A stretch of 64,000 nt of DNA, from the NCBI RefSeq assembly GCF_023715535.1, contig NZ_JAMBOI010000003.1, positions 248,001-312,000 on the forward strand. The letters run 5' to 3'. This DNA comes from Sporosarcina luteola (GTDB taxonomy: Bacteria > Bacillota > Bacilli > Bacillales_A > Planococcaceae). The translations under genes and the position numbers were made by a program. Shown one piece after another: positions 15,745-24,504 of this stretch. Numbering within the stretch: the stretch's first letter is position 1; each line of letters starts with the position of its first letter. The notes under the pieces are model-generated. The model was not told the origin of the DNA. It did no database searches and worked only from the letters and a program-made list of their open reading frames with translations.

Positions 15745-15925
15745 GAAGTAAGGATAGAGGCGCAAAGACCATCAGTATACAATCCGAGGATAATGAGATC
15801 CTATGAAGGTTGTGGAAAGGGGAATTTGCCGAAGTGGAGAGACTCTCATTTATCTCGAAGCTGGTTCTGGGTTGAACAAACACAGGATTGTCATATAGGA
15901 AACTATATGGAGGGCTATCTTATGC
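15745..15925 (+). promoter_or_regulatory. Lysine riboswitch (L box)
   Basis: Characteristic L-box pieces are present in order: AGGATAGAGGCGCAAAGA, TCAGTA, GAAAGGGGAATTTGCCGAAG and GGTTCTGGGTTG. The closing P1 helix can be drawn from AAGGATAG (15750-15757) and CTATCTTA near 15915. A terminator follows at 15953. Lysine binding should favour the terminator and shut off dapA. Confidence 0.88.
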
Positions 15926-15952
15926 AATGAAATAATGTAGTTATTATTTCAA

Positions 15953-15981
15953 GCAACAACGAGCCCTCGTTGTTGCTTTTT
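15953..15981 (+). terminator. Lysine-riboswitch terminator
   Basis: GCAACAACG, a short loop and CGTTGTTGC are followed by TTTTT, between the riboswitch and dapA. It is the expected expression platform. Confidence 0.85.
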
Positions 15982-16051
15982 GCGTTCATTTTCAACTGCC
16001 CTCTCCCCTCTAATTTTTTTCAAAAAAATTAATTATAGGAGTGGAGAACTA

Positions 16052-16945
16052 ATGAACTTCGGACAAATCGTAACAGCAATGGTAACACCTTTTGACACAA
16101 ATGGTGAAATTGATTTTGAAGCCACACGCAACCTGATCAATCATTTAATCGCCAATGGATCGGACAGCTTGGTCGTTTCAGGCACGACCGGAGAATCACC
16201 GACATTAACGAGTGAAGAAAAGGTCAAATTATTCAAGTTTACAGTTGATGTAGTAAACGGAAGAGTCCCGGTCATTGCCGGTACAGGCTCGAACAACACG
16301 AGAGAATCGATCGAACTGACAATGCTGGCAGAGGATGTAGGCGTCGACGCGATCATGCTCGTCTCTCCGTACTATAACAATCCTTGCCAAGAAGGGATCT
16401 ATCAACACTTCACGACAATTGCGGCGGCAACCTCTTTACCCATCATGCTGTACAACGTTCCAGGACGCACTGTTGTAAACATAGATGTCGATACAGTCGT
16501 ACGCCTTTCCAAAATACCAAACATCGTTTCCATAAAAGAGGCGAGTGGCAATTTAGAGGCAATGGCCAAAATTATCGAGCAGACACCACCAAGTTTTTCA
16601 TTATATAGCGGCGACGATGCATTGACACTTCCAGTCCTATCAATCGGTGGTACAGGAGTCGTTTCTGTATCCTCCCATGTGCTGGGGAATGAAATGCAAA
16701 CGATGATCCGCAACTTCAAAATAGGCAATACTGTTGAAGCGGCAAGCAATCATCGCAGACTGGTGCCTATGATGAAAGCACTCTTTGCAGCACCAAACCC
16801 ATCTCCTGTCAAAGCGGCTTTGAATCTGATAGGAATCCCAGTCGGCGGAGTCCGTTTGCCAATGATTCCGTTGAATGAAGAGCAACAGCATTCATTGCAA
16901 CAGGCGTTGTCTATGTATGAAGAAAAAGTGAATATAATAGCGTAA
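16052..16945 (+). CDS. dapA: 4-Hydroxy-tetrahydrodipicolinate synthase
   Basis: The 297-residue product has the DapA motifs: GTTGESPTL for pyruvate binding, the catalytic Tyr in LYNVPGRT, the Schiff-base Lys in VSIKEASGN and the substrate loop YSGDDALTLP. The enzyme condenses pyruvate with aspartate semialdehyde in lysine and dipicolinate synthesis. The start at 16052 follows AGGAGTGG. The last codons (NIIA and stop) are identical at DNA level to a sequence at 17857-17870, see findings. Under lysine-riboswitch control. Confidence 0.95.
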   Translation: MNFGQIVTAMVTPFDTNGEIDFEATRNLINHLIANGSDSLVVSGTTGESPTLTSEEKVKLFKFTVDVVNGRVPVIAGTGSNNTRESIELTMLAEDVGVDAIMLVSPYYNNPCQEGIYQHFTTIAAATSLPIMLYNVPGRTVVNIDVDTVVRLSKIPNIVSIKEASGNLEAMAKIIEQTPPSFSLYSGDDALTLPVLSIGGTGVVSVSSHVLGNEMQTMIRNFKIGNTVEAASNHRRLVPMMKALFAAPNPSPVKAALNLIGIPVGGVRLPMIPLNEEQQHSLQQALSMYEEKVNIIA

Positions 16946-17023
16946 GGAATCGGCACATATATGAATAACCCATCGGCGAGGCTATCTCAAGGATGGGTTA
17001 TTTTTTATGGTGAAATGACAATA
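16931..17023. repeat. Left copy of a duplicated ~95-bp segment (dapA tail and terminator)
   Basis: From AATATAATAGCGTA to AAATGACAATA this segment matches 17857-17959 with small differences. It includes the dapA stop codon, the hairpin AATAACCCATC...GATGGGTTATT with six T residues (16964-17006, acting as the dapA terminator), and the bases that in the right copy code for the last residues of the type I toxin. Confidence 0.85.
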
Positions 17024-17048
17024 CGAGGAATTTCATTCTATAGATTAT

Positions 17049-17498
17049 TCAGGAACCACTGTTACCCCGCCTTCTTCTTTTCATTGCCAAAAATCCAAAT
17101 GTGAATGTGAGTAACATCAACATATATGCACAAAACATAATCGTCGTCCCGTTACTGAGGAATGGCAACACTCTCACTGCCCCATAAACAAATGCCAGCA
17201 TATAGTGCTGCGATAACAATGCCAACCCCATACTTCTTGAAGCTCCATCCAGCACGACAAACTGCCAAACAAATAAGATGAATGAGATCAACCAAACTGA
17301 ATTTCCTATAATAAAACTCTTCCAAACAGGCATATCCAATTTAGAAAATGTAGCACCTACATAGAACCAAAATACTAAAAGTACAAATTGCATTATAAAA
17401 GGAAACATAGGAATCACCATTATATTTACGAAAAATCCATAAACGAATGGTACCAATAGCAATAAGAAATGCAGCATATAACTCCTTAAACTCTTCAT
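17049..17498 (-). CDS. Multi-span membrane protein of unknown function
   Basis: A 149-residue product starts at ATG 17498 after GGGGGGAGTTGC. About four hydrophobic helices are visible, for example YMLHFLLLLVPFVYGFFVNI, and the C terminus is basic (AMKRRRRGNSGS). I see no family motif. It lies between the two copies of the duplicated segment, in what looks like an accessory stretch. Confidence 0.6.
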   Translation of the reverse strand: MKSLRSYMLHFLLLLVPFVYGFFVNIMVIPMFPFIMQFVLLVFWFYVGATFSKLDMPVWKSFIIGNSVWLISFILFVWQFVVLDGASRSMGLALLSQHYMLAFVYGAVRVLPFLSNGTTIMFCAYMLMLLTFTFGFLAMKRRRRGNSGS

Positions 17499-17590
17499 GC
17501 AACTCCCCCCAAACGCCTCGTCTAAAGTAGTCATTCTACAACTATCCTGAAAGTCCTTTATTCAAAGCTGTTCGATAAATGACATCGCCC

Positions 17591-17762
17591 TTACTCCGGC
17601 CAATAAAACACCTCCACCGGCACATCAAATAGCATAAACATATCCTCGAAATACGTTTCATCCACCAATTTTCCCAACACACCTTTGAAATACCTAGGCA
17701 GATTACGAATGGCTTTCCGTTCCTTATCAATAAAATATGAGCCACCAGTCTCCGATACATTC
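17591..17762 (-). pseudogene. C-terminal remnant of an unidentified gene
   Basis: The minus frame ending at 17591 codes for a protein-like C terminus (GGSYFIDKERKAIRNLPRYF, then LVDETYFEDMFMLF) of about 55 residues. Upstream the frame degenerates into unlikely sequence and lacks a start with a ribosome site. It is best read as the surviving 3' end of a gene lost when this region was rearranged. The family is not recognised. Confidence 0.4.
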
Positions 17763-17856
17763 GAACGACTTGAACAACTCGAATAAACTACGTATAATAG
17801 GGGTATAGAATGTATACAGTAAAAAGGACCGCCCAATGGTTGCACATTGAACGGTC

Positions 17857-17959
17857 AATATAATAGCGTAGGTTCCCTAAGGGGATCGGCGTAGATAGGA
17901 ATAACCCATCAGAGCGGTCAACTCAAGGATGGGTTATTTTTTATGGTGAAATGACAATA
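17857..17959. repeat. Right copy of the duplicated segment
   Basis: Matches 16931-17023 in AATATAATAGCGTA, GATCGGC, AATAACCCATC, CTCAAGGATGGGTTATT and AAATGACAATA. Here the first bases contain a perfect TATAAT (17859-17864) and the last code for the end of a holin-like toxin. Confidence 0.85.
17871..17942 (+). ncRNA. Candidate antisense antitoxin RNA
   Basis: A TATAAT at 17859-17864 is followed about 35 bases later by a rightward terminator (AATAACCCATC...GATGGGTTATTTTTT, 17900-17941) that overlaps the 3' end of a minus-strand toxin gene. A transcript between them would be about 70 bases and complementary to the toxin message tail, as in BsrG/SR4 or TxpA/RatA. The -35 element is weak, so the promoter is a prediction. 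Confidence 0.5.
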
Positions 17960-18017
17960 TGGCTACGACCAGTGCTGCAAATGTATACACAAGCATCTGC
18001 GCTTCGAATACTGTCAT
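17934..18017 (-). CDS. Holin-like type I toxin peptide
   Basis: A 27-residue peptide starts at ATG 18017, five to six bases after a strong GGGAGGTGG site. It begins MTVFEAQMLVYTFAAL, one hydrophobic helix, and ends in SFHHKK. The MTVxEA start, single helix and basic tail fit the putative holin-like toxin family that includes BsrG and TxpA. The product should insert in the cell membrane. It is somewhat shorter than typical members. Its 3' end overlaps a candidate antisense RNA. Confidence 0.7.
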   Translation of the reverse strand: MTVFEAQMLVYTFAALVVAILSFHHKK

Positions 18018-18162
18018 ATCGACCACCTCCCTTCACGGGAAAATGGCCGATCATCCTTGAGTCACCTATTCTATTACTCTTCTATTTTACCATACATACG
18101 TTCCCACTCCCAGCTTTTCCCCAAATAATTAGGACAACTTTACACAATACGTAGCTATTTGA

Positions 18163-18600
18163 TTAAATTGAAATCCCCTTAACCCGAACAGCTTCCGCCT
18201 TTCGGATATAATCCTTCAAATAACCCTTAGTCTCAGGATTCCCGTACACCTCTTCAGGCGTCATCCAATAGACAGCCGCCACCTCATCAGCACTGGCCGC
18301 ATACGGTTCACCGCTAAATTCCTCACACAAAAAGATTACATTCACAACGGGCTCCCCCTGATCCGTTACAAAGCTTGTACTATGCACATATTGTGGACGC
18401 CCTTCAATAACAAGCCCAACTTCCTCCTTCACTTCCCGCGCAATGGTTCGCTCTAAAATGTCCGATGAAGCCCCTACAAGCTCAACTTTCCCACCAACCA
18501 ATCCAATCCCGCCAGGCTCGTGTTCTTCCTCCTCGCTCCGCTTGCATAGTAAATAACGACCATCCTTGTATATGGCTGCTTCCGTGTTGACGATGAACAT
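18163..18600 (-). CDS. NUDIX hydrolase
   Basis: The 145-residue product has a NUDIX box in GGKVE...TIAREVKEEVGL, with an insertion of several residues between the first Gly-Glu part and REVKEEVG. Such enzymes hydrolyse nucleoside diphosphates linked to another group. The substrate is unknown. ATG 18600 lies nine bases after GGAG; a TTG at 18615 is possible. Confidence 0.8.
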   Translation of the reverse strand: MFIVNTEAAIYKDGRYLLCKRSEEEEHEPGGIGLVGGKVELVGASSDILERTIAREVKEEVGLVIEGRPQYVHSTSFVTDQGEPVVNVIFLCEEFSGEPYAASADEVAAVYWMTPEEVYGNPETKGYLKDYIRKAEAVRVKGISI

Positions 18601-18871
18601 GTTTGAACACTCCAATCTTCATTGCTGCATACACGATATTAACTTCTATGGTTCAATTCCTTGATGACTAAAGTTCCTAGTTGCCTAGTGTTGTAGGGGT
18701 TGCCGTTTCTATTGGAGATGGACAATGAAGTCTGCCCAACAGGATCTCTAATTCCATCTCTTCCTGATTGAACCTGATAATAATAATCCGATAGACAAAC
18801 TCTAATGTATTAGGATTAACGCAACATGTCCGCTTCCTTCTGTACGAGTTGTCGCACATCCTTAGTAATCA
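18601..18871. other. Gap without a supported gene
   Basis: The 270 bases between the NUDIX gene and the helicase hold a 60-codon open frame on the minus strand that has no ribosome site and no convincing composition. I see no other element. Confidence 0.4.
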
Positions 18872-21800
18872 TTATAAAACACTCTTATTCGCCGCTTGTA
18901 TTAACTTTGCTGGCATCGCCTCATGCAAACGCCAAACAAAACTAATCGGCTTATTTCCCTCATGACTGACATAGTCAGCAGTTCCTAAGAAAATAAACGG
19001 TGCCGTGTAACCGTCCTTCTGTTTATACTCCCGTACAAATAGTGCTATTTTATTCCCCGTAATTCGTTGGTTAATATATCTTTTTCCAGTTGGACTGGTG
19101 TCAGATGTTTTATTTTGAGATTGCCAATGAAACAGTTTGTCGCTAATGGCGTAATCCTCGTATTGTGTGGAAGGCGAGAAGTCTTTATCCGACTTATTGA
19201 GGGTGATGAAAAAGATGTCGGTCTGTTTGTCCTCGAAATATTTGACCCCTTCCCGAAATGCAGGTTTAACATCTTCATTAAAGTAGCCGAATCCAGCGAG
19301 CACTTGATCAGTCGTGTATTGTGCATGCACTCGAAGCGGTGATACATAGTTAAATGGCGATGGCTTTTCTACCGATCGAATATTTCCCATACAAACATCA
19401 AGCACTTGTTGAATTTCGCGCCTAATTGCCGGCGTTGAAATTAATTGCTGAACACCTTCGTGTATTGAAGTAAACTCAAAATTCTTTGGCGGAGTATCGA
19501 AAATAGAATAATAGAGCATTCCCACCATACGGCGTTGCTCTTCATTTTCAATTAATCCGTTCTCCAAATAACCTTTCAAGAACTTTAGTAATTCAATCGA
19601 ATCCAAATGAAAAAGCGATTGAATTCTTCTATTAATGGTAACTTCGTACTCACTTTGGAAATCTTCCGAGAGTCCCGCTTCTACCTTAAGCCTTTCAAAT
19701 GAGCGATTTCTACTTGTCCCGTAAAAATCTGCAAGTGTTAAATGATGATATTGAAGAAAGTTTGATAATGTAAGCTTTTCCCCTGTATCTTCTTCGAAGT
19801 ATTTAAGCTTCGCAATCAAATTCTGCTTTGTATTTCTCACTTCTCTTACATTTCGTAGAATATACTCCTTCGCTTGCTTCTCCATTTGAATGACGGATCC
19901 TTTCGGTAAATGAAAGAAGCCGTTCTCAATATAGTGTTTGATGGAATGCTTTGTCCTTCCGACAAGTGCGCGAAATTTTTCTTCGAAGGGATAATCGGCG
20001 TGAGCTTGTCCTACAAAATCCAAAACAGTTAAACATTCTTTGTCATCAGCCAAACGTAACCCTCGTCCTAATTGCTGCAAAAACACAGTTAGACTTTCTG
20101 TCGGCCGTAGGAATAAAACTGTATTGACTTCTGGAATATCAATTCCCTCATTATATAAATCTACGACAAATATAAATTTAATTTCACCACTTACTAATTT
20201 TCGCTTTGCTGTATTCCGCTCCTCATCAGACGATTCCCCGTGCAAAGCAATGGAAGGAATTTTCTTTGAGTTAAAGTAAGAGGCCATATAAATTGCGTGT
20301 TCGACTGACACACAGAATCCTAACGCTTTCACTTGATCTAGAGCAGTAACATACTTATTGAGGCTACGGATAATAAGATCACTTCGACGGTCGTTGGAGG
20401 TATAAACATTCGTGAGCTCGTCAGTGTCGTACCCTCTTCTTGACCATTTAATAGCTGAGAGATCGACATTATCTGTAACACAAAAATAATGAAAAGGGCT
20501 CAGCAATTTACGGTCAATTGCTTCCGTTAAACGCATTTCAGATGCGATCCGGTCGTCAAAATAGCTAAGTACATTTTGGTTGTCCATCCGTTCAGGAGTA
20601 GCTGTTAGTCCCAACAGAATTGTTGGCTCATAATACTCTAATAAGGCCCGGTAAGTTGGCGCTGTAGCATGATGAAATTCATCCACGATGATAAAATCAT
20701 AGAAGTCAGCAGTAGTTTTTTCTTTCATCTTTCGACTATTCCAGCTTTGAATACTCATAAAAAGTTGATCAAATGAAGTCGGTTCAAACCGACCTACAAA
20801 CATTTCGCCAAAGTTAGCATCTTTCAAAACAGCACGGAAAGTATACATACTTTGTTTAAGGATTTCTTCCCGATGGGCAATAAAAAGTAACTTTGCGTTC
20901 GGCTTCATCTGCAGAAAACGCTTGAAATCGAAGGCGGAAATAACTGTTTTGCCAACCCCTGTGGCCGCCACTACTAAGTTTTTCATATGCCGATGTACAG
21001 TACGTTCAACTTCTAATTCATCAAGAATTTCTTGCTGATAATGATATGGCCGAATATCGAGAAAATACTGTTCTTTCGTCTCTGCAACTTGTTCCTTTAT
21101 CAGAGACTGGCGAACTTTAGACCAGTTTTCTTCTTCATCAGCTGAAAGACTTTTAAACTCTTCGTCATTCCAATATCCTTCAAAGGTCGCTTCAAACTTT
21201 CGTATAATATCAAATGAATCTTTCTCCGTAACTTTTAAGTTCCACTCCAGTCCCGAAGTTAGTGCGGGATTGGAAAGGTTAGAAGAACCTATATAAGCTG
21301 TACTAAATCCTGTTTTTCGTTTAAACAAATATGCTTTTGCATGTAATCTAGTTCTTTCTTTATCCAACGAAACCTTAATTTCCGTATTAGGCAGCTCGCT
21401 TAATTCTTGAAGTGCTTTGTAATCTGTTGCTTCCATATATGACGTCGTAATAATCCTTAGACGACCGCCCCGTTCAGTGAAATTACGAAGCTCTTCAATA
21501 ATAATGCGCAAACCAGACCACTTAATAAATGAAACAAGCCATTCAATTTCGTCCGAAGTGGCGATTTCCTTTTTCAACTCTTCCAACATGTTAGGCTCGG
21601 CATGCGATCCCGTGAATAAAGAGCTTTGTGTTAAAGGTGTAACAGGTCTAATCACTTTTTTCTTTTTTAGGGATTGAGCTGTGTTAATTGTTTTATATAT
21701 CGAGGTTAGAATTTCTGCGTGCTCATCTAATTTAAGCCTCGCAAAATCATCATCATTCAATTTCTGGTGAAGTACCTCAATTATTTCATTACAAATTTGT

Positions 21801-22009
21801 ATTTGTCTAAGGAGTGCATCTTCCTTATTTCCACCATCTCGAATATGTGATAGCGCATTCCTCGTGACAGATGAGATGTAACTTGATAAAAGTACCCTTG
21901 CCTCAGCTTCATCTATACTTTCCTTTTCCACCGCAAAAACATCTGGAAGATTGTCTAATTCAGCTTTAATTTTTTTATTGATTAATTGCTCATAAATTCC
22001 TTCTTGCAT
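18872..22009 (-). CDS. PLD-nuclease/SF2-helicase fusion with DUF3427 C terminus
   Basis: The 1,045-residue protein joins three parts. Residues about 130-280 form a phospholipase D-like nuclease with one HxK motif (RLHAKAYLFK, His223 and Lys225) and GSSNLSNPAL. Residues about 320-670 form a superfamily 2 helicase with Walker A ATGVGKT (349-355), DEFH (443-446), LTATPER (468-474) and QLGRGLR (646-652). The rest is the DUF3427 region. It probably binds, unwinds and cuts nucleic acid. It overlaps the preceding NUDIX gene by 28 bases. A role in phage defence or repair is inferred from architecture only. Confidence 0.85.
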   Translation of the reverse strand: MQEGIYEQLINKKIKAELDNLPDVFAVEKESIDEAEARVLLSSYISSVTRNALSHIRDGGNKEDALLRQIQICNEIIEVLHQKLNDDDFARLKLDEHAEILTSIYKTINTAQSLKKKKVIRPVTPLTQSSLFTGSHAEPNMLEELKKEIATSDEIEWLVSFIKWSGLRIIIEELRNFTERGGRLRIITTSYMEATDYKALQELSELPNTEIKVSLDKERTRLHAKAYLFKRKTGFSTAYIGSSNLSNPALTSGLEWNLKVTEKDSFDIIRKFEATFEGYWNDEEFKSLSADEEENWSKVRQSLIKEQVAETKEQYFLDIRPYHYQQEILDELEVERTVHRHMKNLVVAATGVGKTVISAFDFKRFLQMKPNAKLLFIAHREEILKQSMYTFRAVLKDANFGEMFVGRFEPTSFDQLFMSIQSWNSRKMKEKTTADFYDFIIVDEFHHATAPTYRALLEYYEPTILLGLTATPERMDNQNVLSYFDDRIASEMRLTEAIDRKLLSPFHYFCVTDNVDLSAIKWSRRGYDTDELTNVYTSNDRRSDLIIRSLNKYVTALDQVKALGFCVSVEHAIYMASYFNSKKIPSIALHGESSDEERNTAKRKLVSGEIKFIFVVDLYNEGIDIPEVNTVLFLRPTESLTVFLQQLGRGLRLADDKECLTVLDFVGQAHADYPFEEKFRALVGRTKHSIKHYIENGFFHLPKGSVIQMEKQAKEYILRNVREVRNTKQNLIAKLKYFEEDTGEKLTLSNFLQYHHLTLADFYGTSRNRSFERLKVEAGLSEDFQSEYEVTINRRIQSLFHLDSIELLKFLKGYLENGLIENEEQRRMVGMLYYSIFDTPPKNFEFTSIHEGVQQLISTPAIRREIQQVLDVCMGNIRSVEKPSPFNYVSPLRVHAQYTTDQVLAGFGYFNEDVKPAFREGVKYFEDKQTDIFFITLNKSDKDFSPSTQYEDYAISDKLFHWQSQNKTSDTSPTGKRYINQRITGNKIALFVREYKQKDGYTAPFIFLGTADYVSHEGNKPISFVWRLHEAMPAKLIQAANKSVL

Positions 22010-22398
22010 AGTCGTATCACCCTTTCAACGGCTGGAATGTCTGCAGGTGCCCATTGTATTGAATAAAGTTCTTTAAATGGCACCCATTTTAATTCACTAT
22101 GTTCATAGGCAATTGGCGTTCCATCAATGATTTCAGCAAAATAAGTTGCTAAACGTACTGTATCTGAATTATATGCATAGATCGTATCTTCAACAAATTG
22201 CCCAACTGCAATATCACAATGCAGTTCTTCCTTTATTTCACGAAACAAAGCGATTTGTGGTGTTTCACCTGGTTCAATTTTACCTCCTGGGAATTCCCAA
22301 TACCCTGGCAAGGACATATTCTTCGAACGTCGCGCACAAAGAATTTCACCTTTTTCGTTATGTATGACTGCACCGACTACATGAATGATTTTAGTCAT
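21982..22398 (-). CDS. MutT-like NUDIX (d)NTP pyrophosphohydrolase
   Basis: The 138-residue product has a canonical NUDIX box (GGKIEPGETPQIALFREIKE followed by EL) and the N-terminal HVVGAVIHNEKGEILCARR typical of MutT-type 8-oxo-dGTP hydrolases and their relatives. It starts at ATG 22398 after AAAGGAG. Its 3' end overlaps the PLD-helicase gene by 28 bases, so the two are made from one message and may work together. Confidence 0.85.
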   Translation of the reverse strand: MTKIIHVVGAVIHNEKGEILCARRSKNMSLPGYWEFPGGKIEPGETPQIALFREIKEELHCDIAVGQFVEDTIYAYNSDTVRLATYFAEIIDGTPIAYEHSELKWVPFKELYSIQWAPADIPAVERVIRLCKKEFMSN

Positions 22399-22698
22399 TC
22401 GAAATCTCCTTTAATTTAAATAATCAGTCAGATCCCTCCAACTGGATACTGTTTCCATTGTAGCATTTTTCTCAGTTCAGCCAAATGATTTTTGAAAATT
22501 CAACTAAGAAAGGAGCTTTACATATTATCTTCCGTTCCCTTAGATTCCCCATACTCCCCCAGTCCCCTTCCATCACCCAATTCTCCTAATCGACACCATT
22601 ATAAATTCAAGTTTTACAAATTTCATATTAATTTGACAGTTTAATATTTCATTGCTAATATGAAAGCGCATTCAAAATCTATGATTGGGGGAATAGGA
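22399..22698. other. Gap between divergent operons
   Basis: About 280 AT-rich bases separate the NUDIX/helicase operon from the formamidase gene. It must hold two divergent promoters; TTGACA at 22633-22638 followed by TAATAT-like sequence about 17 bases on is a fair candidate for the formamidase promoter. I see no gene in it. Confidence 0.4.
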
Positions 22699-23877
22699 AT
22701 GGCGAAAACAATGTATGCTTTAGATTTGAGTAAGCCAATGGAAGAGCAAGCGCATCCGGGTCACAATCGGTGGCATCCGGATATTCCTGCTGCTTTTTCT
22801 GTAGATCCTGGTACTTCTTTTAGGATGGATTGTAAGGAATGGACGGATGGGCAGATTGGAAATAATGATAGTGCGGAGGATGTTCGACGTGTAGATCTTG
22901 CGCGTGTTCATGTTTTGAGTGGCCCGGTATATGTGAATGGTGCGGAGCCTGGTGATTTGCTTGTTGTCGATATTTTAGATATCGGGGCGCATCAGGGGTA
23001 TGAGTGGGGTTTTAACGGGATTTTCGCGAAGGAAAATGGCGGAAGTTTTTTGGTGGATCAGTTTCCGGAGGCACAAAAGTCCATTTGGGATTTCGAAGGG
23101 ATTTATACGACTTCGCGGCATGTGCCAGGTGTGAAATTTGCAGGGCTCATTCATCCGGGACTCATCGGCGTTGCCCCTTCGATGGAGCTTTTGCAAAAGT
23201 GGAATGACCGAGAGCAGAAACTGATTGACACGGATCCGAATCGGGTGCCTGCGCTTGCGAATGCTCCCAATCCGGAAAGCGTTGTGCTTGGTGCGTTATC
23301 GGGTGCAGAGTTTGATAGAATTGCAAAGGAAGGCGCTCGTACTGTGCCGCCACGTGAGAATGGCGGAAATTGTGATATTAAGAATTTATCGAAGGGATCG
23401 AGGATTTTCTTCCCGACATTTGTCGAAGGAGCGAAGCTATCGGTCGGCGATCTTCATTTCTCCCAAGGTGACGGGGAAATTACGTTCTGCGGCGGAATTG
23501 AGATGTCCGGCTGGATCGAGCTGAAAGTGGACATTATTAAGGGCGGCATGGAAAAGTACAAGATCCAGGAAAACCCTGTGTTCCAACCTGGTCCGGTCGA
23601 ACCGAATTATAATGATTATCTTGTTTTCCAAGGCATTTCAGTTGATGACCGTAATGGGGAGCAGACTTATTTGGATGCCAATATCGCATTCCGTAGGGCG
23701 TGCTTGAATGCTATCGAATATCTGAAGACTCTCGGGTATACGGGTGAGCAGGCGTATATGCTGCTGAGTACCGCACCGGTTGAGGGGCGCATTAACGGCA
23801 TTGTCGATATTCCGAATGCTTGCTGTACAATCGCGATTCCTACTAAAATTTTCGATAAAGATATCATGCCGAAATAA
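22699..23877 (+). CDS. fmdA: Formamidase/acetamidase
   Basis: The 392-residue product belongs to the FmdA_AmdA family. Visible regions include [63 protein letters not shown] and GDLHFSQGDGEI. The enzyme hydrolyses formamide or short amides to ammonia and the acid. ATG 22699 is chosen after GGGGGAATAGGA; earlier in-frame ATGs at 22660 and 22681 lack good sites. fmdB follows 12 bases later. Confidence 0.9.
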   Translation: MAKTMYALDLSKPMEEQAHPGHNRWHPDIPAAFSVDPGTSFRMDCKEWTDGQIGNNDSAEDVRRVDLARVHVLSGPVYVNGAEPGDLLVVDILDIGAHQGYEWGFNGIFAKENGGSFLVDQFPEAQKSIWDFEGIYTTSRHVPGVKFAGLIHPGLIGVAPSMELLQKWNDREQKLIDTDPNRVPALANAPNPESVVLGALSGAEFDRIAKEGARTVPPRENGGNCDIKNLSKGSRIFFPTFVEGAKLSVGDLHFSQGDGEITFCGGIEMSGWIELKVDIIKGGMEKYKIQENPVFQPGPVEPNYNDYLVFQGISVDDRNGEQTYLDANIAFRRACLNAIEYLKTLGYTGEQAYMLLSTAPVEGRINGIVDIPNACCTIAIPTKIFDKDIMPK

Positions 23878-23889
23878 GGAGGACTTATT

Positions 23890-24159
23890 TTGCCTAGTTA
23901 TACATTCCGTTGCAAGGACTGCGGTGAATTTACGCTGTTCTTCAAATCAATGGCCGGCAATAAAGAGATAGCAGACTGCCCGGACTGTGGCCACGTGTCA
24001 ACTAGAGTCTTCTTAGCACCTAACCTTCATACCCTTTCAAGAGAAGTGAGCTCACGCATTGAAAAAGGGATGGAGCCTCAGCGCATGACGCGGGCTGAAT
24101 TAGGCGCTAAACAGCCAAAGAAAAAGGCGAAGGTCAATCGTCCTTGGCAAGTTGGTTAA
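23890..24159 (+). CDS. fmdB: FmdB-family zinc-ribbon protein
   Basis: The 89-residue product starts MPSYTFRCKDCGEFTLFF and continues to CPDCGH, giving two CxxC pairs of an FmdB zinc ribbon. These proteins accompany amidase genes and are thought to regulate or help them. The start is TTG 23890, seven bases after AAGGAGG. A basic C-terminal tail (KQPKKKAKVNRPWQ) follows. Confidence 0.88.
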   Translation: MPSYTFRCKDCGEFTLFFKSMAGNKEIADCPDCGHVSTRVFLAPNLHTLSREVSSRIEKGMEPQRMTRAELGAKQPKKKAKVNRPWQVG

Positions 24160-24178
24160 GCGAATAGGACAAGCTTAC

Positions 24179-24218
24179 ATCCACGGAGGCTCTTTCGGCT
24201 TGTGTGGATTTTTTTTGT
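24179..24218 (+). terminator. Terminator of fmdAB
   Basis: ATCCAC and GTGGAT form the outer stem with further partial pairing inside, followed by eight T residues, 20 bases after fmdB. Confidence 0.65.
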
Positions 24219-24290
24219 GTCCAGTACGATTAGTATATCCCATCTCCGATTGGACACCCTAACCATAAATTTGAAAGGGTGTGTATTCCG

Positions 24291-24437
24291 ATGATGCCAG
24301 AACGGGAACTTTTTGCGGAGTTGAATGAGGATCAGTTGAAGGCATTGAGTGCTTTGGAGGATGAGTTGGGTGTGACGCTTGTTGCGTATGAAAGTCCGAT
24401 GCATGATGATAATCACATTGTGGAGTCGGATGTTTGA
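24291..24437 (+). CDS. Small acidic protein of unknown function
   Basis: A 48-residue frame starts at ATG 24291, nine bases after AAAGGGTG, and ends just before a terminator. The product is acidic (FAELNEDQLKALSALEDELG, then VTLVAYESPMHDD), with a probable helix followed by a strand. I do not recognise the family, though the start site and the following terminator make a real gene likely. Confidence 0.6.
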   Translation: MMPERELFAELNEDQLKALSALEDELGVTLVAYESPMHDDNHIVESDV

Positions 24438-24446
24438 TTGATGAGG

Positions 24447-24475
24447 GCTATCTTTGGGTAGTCCTTTTTTTGATG
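24447..24475 (+). terminator. Terminator of the small acidic protein gene
   Basis: GGGCTATC, a four-base loop and GGTAGTCC (one wobble) are followed by seven T residues. Confidence 0.75.
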
Positions 24476-24504
24476 TACTAATATATTTATCCCCGTTTGA
24501 CTCA

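Noticed and set aside
18677-18859. 60-codon frame between the NUDIX and helicase genes
   Set aside because: No ribosome site and unlikely composition.
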